Positions 1-6,352 are shown, numbered from the stretch's first letter. The stretch is 8,993 nt of DNA from Candidatus Dadabacteria bacterium (GCA_003695505.1 RFIY01000056.1:1-8993); one strand, 5' to 3'. Notes: generated by a model not told the origin, from the sequence alone. Numbers and translations are program-made.

Positions 1-162
1 CAGCGCCTGCAAGAATGCGAGCAGGCCAAGGCCAAAACAGCCGGCGCCCGCGATGAACGCCGGGTGAAAAAACGATGCACGCGCGCCCTCGGCGTTCGAT
101 GCAACCTTCAGCAGCAGGTTCGCGACGGTATTACAGGCTGCGGCCAGTAGCAGAAATTTCAC
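1..162 (-). CDS. EamA/SMR-type small membrane protein, N-terminal part (ArnE/F-like, possible lipid-linked sugar flippase)
   Basis: This is an incomplete gene: 54 codons are visible from a GTG start (160-162) and the reading frame stays open through the left edge. The GTG overlaps the stop of the upstream SDR gene as GTGA, so it is the last visible gene of the operon and is probably translationally coupled. The translation begins MKFLLLAAACNTVANLLLKV. A first hydrophobic helix with Asn and a Lys at its end (residues about 2-20) is followed by a short polar loop and a second hydrophobic, Gly/Ala-rich helix (about 34-54). This pattern is typical of small multidrug-resistance/EamA four-helix proteins, including ArnE/ArnF, which flip undecaprenyl-phosphate-aminoarabinose. 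Next to DprE1/DprE2-like enzymes and two glycosyltransferases, a flippase for a polyprenyl-phosphate sugar is a reasonable inference. The family call rests on a fragment, and another DMT-type transporter is possible. Confidence 0.7.
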   Translation of the reverse strand, partial: MKFLLLAAACNTVANLLLKVASNAEGARASFFHPAFIAGAGCFGLGLLAFLQAL

Positions 163-902
163 AGTCCTGTCCGTACAAAGATACGCTCGGGAATGAGGCG
201 GATGACCATCATGACTGCGCGCCAGATGCGCGGGAACCAGAGTCTTGGCGTGCGGTTCTGGAGTGCGCGTACGATACGGCGCGCGGCGCCTTCTGGCGTG
301 CCGACGAGCCATCGGGGCAGGCGGTCCGCCTTGTCTCCGATGGCCGCTCGCAGCATCGGCGTGTCGACGTAGCCGGGGATAACCGTGACGACGTGGACGC
401 CGTGCGGGTACAGGTAGTGGCGCAGACCGTCCGCCCAGACCGTCAACCCGGCCTTCGCGGCGCCATAGATGAAATTGGACTGCCGGCCTCGTTCACCAGC
501 GACCGAGCTGATGACGACGATGGAGCCACTGCCAATCTCGCGCATCCGATTAATCAGTGGCGTCGCAAAGGTGACGATGTTGCGAAAATTGACATCGATC
601 AGTCGTCCAGCGATGGTTGCGTCTGTCGGTGCAGCTTCCAGCGCATCGATACTGCCAGCCGCAATCAGTAGCACTGTATCCCGATCGATTGCGGCGCGAG
701 CGGCTTCCTGCGCCGCAGCAAAGGTTGCTTGATCCGTGAGGTCGAGCCGAATGGCGTCGGCACCATCACCCAGTGCGTCGCGCAGCCCCGACAGCCGTTC
801 AGGACGTCGCGCGAGCAGTACGAAACGGTCATGACCGTCGACGAGCGTGCGGGCGGTTGCCGCGGCAATCGGCGATGTTGCACCAATGACAATGACGCTC
901 AT
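159..902 (-). CDS. dprE2: DprE2-like short-chain dehydrogenase/reductase (polyprenyl-phospho-2-ketosugar reductase)
   Basis: A 247-residue SDR. The N-terminal Rossmann motif is GATSPIAAATA (residues 7-17), a variant of TGxxxGxG with the glycines partly replaced, as in the DprE2 branch (GGTSEIG in M. tuberculosis). The structural Asn is N105 (DVNF) and the catalytic set is Ser132/133, Tyr146 and Lys150. The stretch SSVAGERGRQSNFIYG is very close to the corresponding M. tuberculosis DprE2 segment recalled from memory, and the C-terminus (VMMVIRLIPERIF) also resembles DprE2. In the known pathway DprE2 uses NADH to reduce the 2'-keto intermediate made by DprE1, giving decaprenyl-phosphoryl-arabinose. 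The ATG has a good ribosome site (GGAG, 7 nt upstream) and lies 4 nt after the DprE1-like stop. The neighbouring DprE1 homologue strongly supports the call. The actual lipid and sugar are inferred; Gram-negatives would be expected to use undecaprenyl phosphate. Confidence 0.85.
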   Translation of the reverse strand: MSVIVIGATSPIAAATARTLVDGHDRFVLLARRPERLSGLRDALGDGADAIRLDLTDQATFAAAQEAARAAIDRDTVLLIAAGSIDALEAAPTDATIAGRLIDVNFRNIVTFATPLINRMREIGSGSIVVISSVAGERGRQSNFIYGAAKAGLTVWADGLRHYLYPHGVHVVTVIPGYVDTPMLRAAIGDKADRLPRWLVGTPEGAARRIVRALQNRTPRLWFPRIWRAVMMVIRLIPERIFVRTGL

Positions 903-906
903 CCGC

Positions 907-2235
907 TTACTCCGTCAGATGCAGGCGCCGTGACAGTGCCGACTGCCACACATTGTTCGGATCCCAGCCGCGCTTGACTTCTCGCCAGCGTTCCAGATCA
1001 GGATACATCTGCTCGAATCGTTCGGCCGGCAAGCGACTGTCCTTGACGGGATTCACCCGCCCACCATGCTGCACGATGATCTCATCCAGTTCGTTCAACG
1101 CCTCGGGTATTCGACCGCGCACGGGCATGTCGAGCGCGATGCTGTAACCTTCGAATGGAAACGAGAGCGGCGCGTCAGGCAGACCCGGGCCAAACCGTTT
1201 CAGTGCCACCAGTGAGCAGAGCGTCCGAGTTTCGCAAAGAAAACCGTGGATGTCGCGCAATGCCGCCGCCGCGTGTTCGAGCGGAAAACAGCACTGGACT
1301 TCGAGAAAGCCGCGGCGACCAAAGGCGATATTCCAGTTGCGAATGCGGTCCTGCGGAAAAAAAAACGATTCGACGTCCGCCGTTTCGTGACGGCCGTCCC
1401 GAAACTTGCGGCGCAACACCGCGTTGAGCAGGGTCGCCGCCATCCAGCCGGCGCCCGGTAGCGGGTTCGAAAACGGCAGGCGCAGGCTGCGAAATGGCGG
1501 CAGCGGACCCGGAGGGGCCAGATCCGGGCGCCAATGGCCGAACGCGACTGCTCCGGCGAATGGTCTGCCCGGGCTGAATCGCCCGTCGGCCCAGCCAAGC
1601 ACGAAGTCCGTAGCACGGTGTCGGGCCTCGACAACTTCGATCAACTCGTCCGTAGACCCAAAACCGACCAGTTCGGAAACGACCCGTCCGGCCGGTAGCG
1701 GTTCGAGCTGCAGTTCGACGTCGACGACCAGACCGGTCAACCCAAGCCCGCCGATCGTCGCCCAGAACAGATCCGGATGTTGCTCGGGGCTGCAATCGAC
1801 GAGGTCGCCATCGGCAACCAGGACGCGTAAGCTGCGGGTATACTTGCCAATCGAACCGGTCTGGCTGTGGTTTTTGCCGTGCGCGTCGGCCGCGATCATG
1901 CCGCCAAGCGTGATGTAGCGCGATCCCGGGATCGCAGGCAGCAGCCACCCTTCGGGGCATGTATTTGACAGAATCGCGTGCTGCGGCAACGCGGCGTTTG
2001 CTCGAAGAATGCCCGAGCTTGCGTCAAATTCCATTGGTTGCGCATCTGTGAGGCGTTCGGTCAGCATCGTGCCACCGCGGTTCGGGATGGCCGCATCGCC
2101 GAAGGATCGCCCTGCGCCTCTCGGCGTCACATGCCTGTGCCGCTGCAGCGCGTTCGCGGCCTCCGCGGGGGTGGCGGGCCGCAGTACCGGTCCGTGGGCG
2201 CACAGGGTTCGGCCCCAGTTGTACAGCCGTGTCAT
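907..2235 (-). CDS. dprE1: DprE1-like FAD-dependent polyprenyl-phospho-sugar 2-oxidase
   Basis: A 442-residue VAO-type flavoprotein with an N-terminal FAD-binding domain and a C-terminal substrate domain. The FAD-binding signature is PRGAGRSFGDAA (38-49), and HGKNH (119-123) contains the His equivalent to M. tuberculosis DprE1 His132, the covalent FAD-attachment neighbourhood. DLFWATIGGLGLTG (155-168) follows. In the C-terminal half, WNIAFG (301-306), FLEVQ (310-314), RFGPG (347-351) and NPVKDS (395-400) match DprE1 by eye. Lys398 aligns with the essential Lys418. Residue 367 is Ala where M. tuberculosis has Cys387. In the known pathway the enzyme oxidises the 2'-OH of decaprenyl-phosphoryl-ribose, and DprE2 then reduces the ketone. 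The start is the ATG at 2235, which forms an ATGA overlap with the upstream gene and has GGA 8 nt before it; the in-frame extension to 2370 lies inside the GT-C gene and is not protein-like. A run of nine T (coding strand) encodes Phe291-293. The family assignment is firm; the substrate is inferred. Confidence 0.9.
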   Translation of the reverse strand: MTRLYNWGRTLCAHGPVLRPATPAEAANALQRHRHVTPRGAGRSFGDAAIPNRGGTMLTERLTDAQPMEFDASSGILRANAALPQHAILSNTCPEGWLLPAIPGSRYITLGGMIAADAHGKNHSQTGSIGKYTRSLRVLVADGDLVDCSPEQHPDLFWATIGGLGLTGLVVDVELQLEPLPAGRVVSELVGFGSTDELIEVVEARHRATDFVLGWADGRFSPGRPFAGAVAFGHWRPDLAPPGPLPPFRSLRLPFSNPLPGAGWMAATLLNAVLRRKFRDGRHETADVESFFFPQDRIRNWNIAFGRRGFLEVQCCFPLEHAAAALRDIHGFLCETRTLCSLVALKRFGPGLPDAPLSFPFEGYSIALDMPVRGRIPEALNELDEIIVQHGGRVNPVKDSRLPAERFEQMYPDLERWREVKRGWDPNNVWQSALSRRLHLTE

Positions 2236-3830
2236 TGTGGTGTTCCGTGATCGGGCACGCGTTCGACCAGAAACACGGCGAGGCCAGCGAACTCCTTCTG
2301 GTGGGTCGGCCTGAAACCGTACCGAGCGAGCTGGGGGATCACCTTGCGCGTCTGGCTGTCGCCGGCCCATAATTCACGAATGACCCAGATCCGTCTTGCC
2401 TGGCGAAGATCCTGATCAAGCAACACGGGAGACCTCGTACGCACTGGTTTGAGGCGGTCTTTGCCGAGCTTGCTGTAGAAATAGAAGGGGCGATTATGCT
2501 GAAGGACGTAGTCGCCCGGCTGCGCCTGTTGCTCGATCCAGGCGACGGCGTCGCGCCATGCGGGTTTGTGTGGGGCGTTGTAGTACCAGTGCATACTGGC
2601 GAGCGACGGTGCGACCAGCACGATGGCCAGCAGGCCCGACAACCATGGCTGCCGCCATCGTTCGACAGGCAGGATCAGCAGAATCCAGAACGGCGCCATT
2701 GCGGTCATGACGGTTCGCGCCATAAACACATTGAGCGAACTGAAGGCTGAAATCATCAGCGGGATGCCGAATGCGCAGCCAAACCAGCACAGGGCGAGCA
2801 GCGCCGGGCGGATGTGCTGGTCGCGCTGTGGACGTTCGATCCATGCGCTTTTCACATAGCGGATGACTGCGATGGCCGTAGCGACGGCAGCGGTGACCAG
2901 CGGCAGAACCAGCGCCAGATTCTGGCTCGACCAGCCAAACTGCGCAAAAGGTGGTGCCTTGAAGCCGAGGTACATCAGCAGGACATCGGCGATCATTTTT
3001 GCATTCGGATCCCAGAGCCAGAAGCTACGCGAGAGGTCCTGCATACCCCAGATCAGGATCGACATCAACGGGGTCACGAGCAGCAGGGACATCAGATGAA
3101 GTGCTGACCAGCTTTCGCGAAACAGCAGGACATTCCAGGGCGATTGCGGGATAAATCGCCGTATCGGAAGATCACGAAGCAAGAAAGCCCGGATTGCCAG
3201 GTACAGGCCGTGGCCGACGACCGCAAAGATCGCAACATAGTGTGCGTTGAACAGGAGGGCCGCACTGAGGGCGTATGTGATCGCTTCTTTCCAGCCGGGG
3301 TGTTGCAGCCATGTCAGCAGGCGTTCGGTCGACCAGAGGGCGATCAGATACGCAAAAATATACATGCGCGCTTCTTGCGAATAATACGTTACAAACAGGC
3401 TGAATGCATGCGCGGCGACAAAAATCAGGCGCGCTGCGGCTGTGCGGAACAGGCGGCGTGCCAGCAGCCAGGCAATCGGAACGACCAGGGTTCCGGCGAC
3501 CGCGGCGGGTGCGCGTAGAGCGAGCTCGCTCGTTCCGAACAATTCGGATGAGAGGCGAACCAGCGTATGCGCCAGCCTCGGGTGAGAATGGTCGCCTGGT
3601 GTCAGGTGCAGAAACAGGCGCCAGATGCTGTCCGCGTTCAGCGCCGGCTGTATTGTTGCAAGTTCGTCACGCCAGAAGCTGCGAAAGCCGAGTTTGTAGA
3701 ATCTCAGGATCGCCGCGGCCAGAGTCAACAGAAGAACCAGCGCCAGTTCGACGCGTGGGCGCAGATCCTGTGGCGATGCCGGATTTTTGCGGCCCTTGCT
3801 CCCGGGGCGCCGTTTTCTTGTTCGGCTCAC
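2232..3830 (-). CDS. GT-C glycosyltransferase, GT39/ArnT-like integral membrane protein
   Basis: A 532-residue polytopic membrane protein. A very basic cytoplasmic N-terminus (residues 1-20) is followed by a first helix (about 27-47), and the first external loop then carries FWRDE (52-56), the acidic motif typical of the PMT/ArnT/GT39 superfamily. HPRL (83-86) and SQEARMY (151-157) are also characteristic of bacterial GT39-like proteins. About nine to eleven hydrophobic segments follow, to about residue 413, and a roughly 115-residue soluble domain, probably periplasmic, closes the protein. GT-C enzymes of this type transfer a sugar from a polyprenyl-phosphate donor to an acceptor outside the cytoplasmic membrane; the acceptor here is unknown. 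The GTG start at 3830 forms a GTGA overlap with the upstream GT2 gene, and GGA lies about 10 nt before it. Its place between the lipid-sugar synthase and DprE1/DprE2 suggests it consumes the lipid-linked sugar made by its neighbours. In mycobacteria a GT-C arabinosyltransferase (AftA) likewise adjoins dprE1-dprE2, though it belongs to another GT-C family. Confidence 0.85.
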   Translation of the reverse strand: MSRTRKRRPGSKGRKNPASPQDLRPRVELALVLLLTLAAAILRFYKLGFRSFWRDELATIQPALNADSIWRLFLHLTPGDHSHPRLAHTLVRLSSELFGTSELALRAPAAVAGTLVVPIAWLLARRLFRTAAARLIFVAAHAFSLFVTYYSQEARMYIFAYLIALWSTERLLTWLQHPGWKEAITYALSAALLFNAHYVAIFAVVGHGLYLAIRAFLLRDLPIRRFIPQSPWNVLLFRESWSALHLMSLLLVTPLMSILIWGMQDLSRSFWLWDPNAKMIADVLLMYLGFKAPPFAQFGWSSQNLALVLPLVTAAVATAIAVIRYVKSAWIERPQRDQHIRPALLALCWFGCAFGIPLMISAFSSLNVFMARTVMTAMAPFWILLILPVERWRQPWLSGLLAIVLVAPSLASMHWYYNAPHKPAWRDAVAWIEQQAQPGDYVLQHNRPFYFYSKLGKDRLKPVRTRSPVLLDQDLRQARRIWVIRELWAGDSQTRKVIPQLARYGFRPTHQKEFAGLAVFLVERVPDHGTPQ

Positions 3831-4789
3831 GCGTCTTGTTCCGTGGGCTGGTCGAGTACGGTCCGGACGATGTAATGCGGACGATGTTTTACTTCGTCAT
3901 AGATGCGCCCCAGGTACTGACCGAGAACGCCGATGGCCATCAGATTCGAACCACCGAACACCAGGATCAACGTCACCAGTGTCGTGAATCCCTGTTCAGC
4001 CGTTTCAACACCACTCAGTCGCCGTGCCAGGAACCAGGCGGCCAGAGCCAGTCCGGTGACGAAGACGGCTGTTCCTGCAAAAAAGATCAGGCGCAGTGGT
4101 TTGTATGAGAAGCTGAATATTGCGTCGAATGCATAGCGAAACAGCCGCGCCATCGTCTGTTTCGGCTCTCCTCCGAGACGCTCGTCGCGGTCGTATTCGA
4201 CCATCGTGTGTTCAAAACCGACCCAGGCGCGCAGACCGGGAAAGAAACGGTTGCGTTCCTGCAGTGCGACGAAGTGGTCGTGCGCCCGTCGCGACATGGC
4301 GCAGTAGGTGCCCGTCTCTTCATCGATCGGGAAGTCGGAAATCCACTTGAACAGTTTGTGAAATGCACGCAGCAGAAAACCGCGAATGCCCCGTTCTTTG
4401 CGGGACCGACGCATCGCCGTGGCAATGTCGCATTCCCCGGCGACAATCGGCGCGACCAGTTGTGGGATCAGTTCGGGCGGATCCTGCAGGTCTCCGTCCA
4501 TCGTCACGACAATGTCCGCATTGGCCTGTTCGAGGCCGGCCAGGATCGCGGGTTGGTGCCCAAAGTTTCGTGCGAGATCGACGCCGACGACGCGCGGGTC
4601 GCGTGCGTGGAGCTGCTCGATCAGCGCCCAGGTCGTGTCGCTGCTGCCGTCGTTGACGAGGATCATGCGCCACGACCAGCCCGTCATGCCGTCCAGTGCA
4701 GCGGACGTTCGCTGGTAGAGCGTTTCGATGATCTCCTCTTCGTTGAAAACGGGGATCACGACATCGATGTGTCGGACCTGCTCGTCCAT
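3827..4789 (-). CDS. Polyprenyl-phosphate glycosyltransferase, GT2 family (GtrB/ArnC/DPM1-like)
   Basis: A 320-residue protein with a cytoplasmic GT-A domain and two C-terminal membrane helices, the usual GtrB/ArnC layout and length. Visible motifs are VIPVFNEE (11-18), LVNDGSSD (44-51), RNFGHQ (74-79), the metal-binding DGD at 98-100 within MDGDLQDPPE, and a QERNRFFPGLRAWVG acceptor-loop region (177-191). Hydrophobic helices lie at about 232-254 and 268-290, followed by GQYLGRIYDEVKHRPHYIV (290-308), the conserved tail of this subfamily. These enzymes move a sugar from a nucleotide donor onto undecaprenyl or dolichyl phosphate at the cytoplasmic face. This is the first gene of the operon. 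The ATG at 4789 has AGGA about 10 nt upstream, and the gene ends in a GTGA overlap with the GT-C gene. The donor sugar cannot be read from the sequence: ArnC, GtrB and dolichol-phosphate mannose synthases share these motifs. It may supply the lipid-linked sugar that DprE1/DprE2 then modify, or a second sugar. Confidence 0.88.
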   Translation of the reverse strand: MDEQVRHIDVVIPVFNEEEIIETLYQRTSAALDGMTGWSWRMILVNDGSSDTTWALIEQLHARDPRVVGVDLARNFGHQPAILAGLEQANADIVVTMDGDLQDPPELIPQLVAPIVAGECDIATAMRRSRKERGIRGFLLRAFHKLFKWISDFPIDEETGTYCAMSRRAHDHFVALQERNRFFPGLRAWVGFEHTMVEYDRDERLGGEPKQTMARLFRYAFDAIFSFSYKPLRLIFFAGTAVFVTGLALAAWFLARRLSGVETAEQGFTTLVTLILVFGGSNLMAIGVLGQYLGRIYDEVKHRPHYIVRTVLDQPTEQDA

Positions 4790-4855
4790 CGATACGGAAT
4801 CCTGTCATCTGGACGTTACGTTACAGAAAATGGGCCCGTCCACGAAGACTGACCG

Positions 4856-4869
4856 GGTTTGTGCAAACC
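4856..4869. promoter_or_regulatory. Perfect 14-bp inverted repeat in the divergent intergenic region, candidate operator
   Basis: GGTTTG-TG-CAAACC is a perfect palindrome of two 6-bp arms around 2 nt. It lies between the divergent GT2-led operon (start 4789) and the methyltransferase gene (start 4935). A plus-strand -10-like TATCAT follows at 4886-4891, so if that box is real the repeat would sit over the -35 zone. A tandem ACGTTACGTTAC lies at 4812-4823, nearer the GT2 start. No convincing -35/-10 pair was found for either direction. An operator for a dimeric regulator is an inference from position and symmetry only. Confidence 0.35.
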
Positions 4870-4920
4870 GGCTGGGCGCATCGGTTATCATAGCAGAGGG
4901 AACAACCCGCCGACCCGTGA

Positions 4921-4926
4921 AAAAGG
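4921..4926 (+). promoter_or_regulatory. Ribosome binding site that decides the methyltransferase start
   Basis: AAAAGG is followed by 8 nt and then GTG at 4935. The competing in-frame GTG at 4917 has its nearest purine-rich stretch, GAGGG at 4896-4900, 16 nt away, which is too far. This is why the start at 4935 is preferred; the choice changes only six residues. Confidence 0.5.
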
Positions 4927-4934
4927 CAGAACCC

Positions 4935-5687
4935 GTGAGTGAGCGACCCGCCCAGTCGACCGAAGTTCCGTTCGACTACGATTCGATTCCACCAGGTTAT
5001 TACGACGAGGTCTTTGATCGCCGACGCGGCATCCAGTCGAAGTGGCATCACGTCAAGTTCGAGGGTGTGCGCAGAGCCATGCAGCGCGTGGGCGGCAACT
5101 CTGTGCTGGACATCGGCTGCGGTCCCGGAACCTTCGCGGCGATTTTACAAGATTATGACTATACGGGCGTTGATCTTGCCGCACCCCAGGTCGAATATGC
5201 GACACGAAAGTATGGGGATGCGCGTCATCAATTCATTCACGCCAGTTCGACAACGTTGCCGGTCGATGATGGGCAGTTCGACCTGGTCACCTCCGTCGAG
5301 GTGATCGAACACATCACGGCCGAGCAGGGCGCCCAGATGTTGTCGGAAGCGTTCCGTGTGCTGCGGCCGGGCGGGCACATGGTGATCACGACGCCGAATT
5401 ACCGCTCCTTCTGGCCGGTACTCGAGCATCTGGTTTCGCGGTTGTCGCCGATGGACTACGTTGAGCAGCACATTTGCCACTACACGACGCCGCGACTGCG
5501 GCGGGCGCTCCAGCAGGCCGGATTCGCATCGATTCGGGTGCGTTCGTTCGTGCATAGTGCGCCGTTTCTGGCGCCGCTGGGCTGGCGGTTCTCCAGCCTG
5601 GTGTTTGGTGTGGAGTATCGGTTGCTGCCGTTTCTCGGCCATACGCTGCTGGCGACGGCGCGCAAACCGGAGCGCGCCGGCGGGTAG
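4935..5687 (+). CDS. Class I SAM-dependent methyltransferase
   Basis: A 250-residue protein from GTG 4935 (256 if GTG 4917 is used). An N-terminal segment with YYDEVFDRRRG and WHH (about residues 23-39) precedes a Rossmann methyltransferase core. Motif I is VLDIGCGPG (57-65). An acidic residue that would bind the SAM ribose is Asp80 (GVDLA), motif IV-like is SVEVIEH (120-126), and LRPGGH (143-148) is the usual post-strand-5 loop. The C-terminal third contains a hydrophobic Phe/Leu-rich stretch that may be membrane-associated or part of the substrate pocket. UbiG/UbiE-like folds of this kind methylate small molecules, lipids or sugars, and the substrate cannot be read here. It is divergent from the glycan operon, so O-methylation of a sugar or lipid in the same pathway is possible but unproven. 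Upstream in-frame codons back to 4728 antiparallel the GT2 gene and are not protein-like. No strong terminator follows it. Confidence 0.85.
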   Translation: MSERPAQSTEVPFDYDSIPPGYYDEVFDRRRGIQSKWHHVKFEGVRRAMQRVGGNSVLDIGCGPGTFAAILQDYDYTGVDLAAPQVEYATRKYGDARHQFIHASSTTLPVDDGQFDLVTSVEVIEHITAEQGAQMLSEAFRVLRPGGHMVITTPNYRSFWPVLEHLVSRLSPMDYVEQHICHYTTPRLRRALQQAGFASIRVRSFVHSAPFLAPLGWRFSSLVFGVEYRLLPFLGHTLLATARKPERAGG

Positions 5688-5815
5688 CAGGAGGCCTCGC
5701 CGGCGGCCCAGAGCGGCCCGGGGAGCATAGGGCCGCGCTGCTCAGGAAACCCGTGCCCCGAAGTCTGCGATACTTTCGCCCCCGTCATCTCGAAATCCGT
5801 CGCTTCCCCCGCCAG

Positions 5816-6010
5816 GTCATCCCGGAATCCGCCGCAGGCGGATATCCGGGATCCACACGCTGCGCGGCCTGGCCTGTCAGCGCTGAAACCCGCTCAAGAG
5901 CGGGGCTCCCCGCGGCGGGATCCCGGCTCGGGGGCCGGGATGACGATGATGGTGCCGCTGCGCAGCAGGTGTTGGTTTGGATAGGGTTCCGTCCGCCCTT
6001 CGGGCGGCCG
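5816..6010. repeat. Dispersed palindromic repeat, copy 1 (long form)
   Basis: The core (5816-5944, 129 bp) is bounded by perfect 10-bp inverted termini, GTCATCCCGG and CCGGGATGAC. Inside are a near-perfect hairpin around GCA (arms 5821-5833 and 5837-5850, one unpaired A) and a second hairpin ATCCCGGC/GCCGGGAT (5920-5927 and 5934-5941). A tail shared with copy 2 follows and ends in a CCGCCC-TTC-GGGCGG hairpin (5993-6007). Relative to copy 2 the core carries about 37 extra nt in the middle. It looks like a REP/MITE-type intergenic element; no transposase is present. Confidence 0.75.
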
Positions 6011-6015
6011 TGTGG

Positions 6016-6036
6016 GCCCCGGATCAGGTCCGGGGC
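6016..6036. repeat. Short palindrome GCCCCGGA-5-TCCGGGGC
   Basis: Perfect 8-bp arms (6016-6023 and 6029-6036) flank a 5-nt loop. It sits directly after repeat copy 1 and is of the REP type. There is no T tract on either side, so I do not call it a terminator. Confidence 0.55.
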
Positions 6037-6171
6037 GACGGAAGATGCAAAATTCAAGATCTGACCCCGCGTACGAAATTGCTGTTTCGCGTTCACCGTC
6101 TCGCGGCACGGCCCGCCCGGCGTCCCAGAGCGGCCCGGGAGGCCATTGTTCCGGCGAGCATCACACTTTTC

Positions 6172-6330
6172 GTCGCCCCGGAATCCGCCGCAGACGGAGT
6201 CCGGGATCCACACGCTGCGTGACCTGTTGCGTGGCTGGATCCCGGCTCGGGGGCCGGGATGACGGCGGTCGTGCCGCTGCGCGGCGGGCGTTGGTTTTGA
6301 TTGGGTTCCGTCGGCCCTTCGGCCGGCCGG
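6172..6330. repeat. Dispersed palindromic repeat, copy 2 (short form)
   Basis: This is a second copy in the same orientation as 5816-6010. The core is 6172-6263 (92 bp). The left terminus has drifted to GTCGCCCCGG while the right terminus CCGGGATGAC is intact. Shared blocks include CGGAATCCGCCGCAG, TCCGGGATCCACACGCTGCG and GGATCCCGGCTCGGGGGCCG, then a common tail GTGCCGCTGCGC...GTTGGTTT and GGGTTCCGTC ending in a GGCC-rich hairpin. It lacks the central segment of copy 1. Confidence 0.75.
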
Positions 6331-6352
6331 GCGCCTTTTCATCCTGCAAAAA

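Larger units (their letters stand above)
5688..6352. other. Gene-free convergent intergenic region made of palindromic repeats
   Basis: About 665 nt lie between the methyltransferase stop and the terminator of the convergent lipoprotein gene. Open frames exist here only because the DNA is GC-rich and palindromic; their translations are Arg/Pro/Gly-rich and follow the repeats. A weak hairpin, GCGGCCC (5713-5719) with GGGCCGC (5730-5736), has no T tract and is at best a poor terminator for the methyltransferase. A 16-nt direct repeat, CCCAGAGCGGCCCGGG, occurs at 5707-5722 and 6124-6139. The larger repeats are listed separately. I see no RNA gene or promoter here. Confidence 0.7.

Noticed and set aside
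75-671. 198-codon plus-strand open frame
   Set aside because: It is antisense to the SDR gene, whose catalytic motifs are intact on the minus strand.
2236-2370. 45-codon N-terminal extension of the DprE1-like frame
   Set aside because: It lies inside the GT-C gene, is Arg/Pro-rich, and the ATGA overlap start at 2235 begins exactly where DprE1 homology would.
3404-4108. 234-codon plus-strand open frame
   Set aside because: It is antisense to both glycosyltransferase genes, crosses their junction and has an Arg/Cys-rich composition with no motif; the minus-strand genes have clear families.
4208-4852. 214-codon plus-strand open frame antisense to the GT2 gene
   Set aside because: It mirrors GT2 codons, has no motif or ribosome site, and runs past the GT2 start.
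4728-4934. Longer N-terminus of the methyltransferase frame
   Set aside because: It runs antisense through the GT2 start, has low-complexity shadow composition and lacks a well-placed ribosome site; the start at 4935 has one.
5713-5736. Hairpin after the methyltransferase gene as a terminator
   Set aside because: It has a 7-bp stem with a 10-nt loop and no T tract on either strand.
5816-6330. CRISPR array or tRNA-related repeat
   Set aside because: There are only two copies, they are long and palindromic with no regular spacers, and no tRNA fold or T-loop signature is present.
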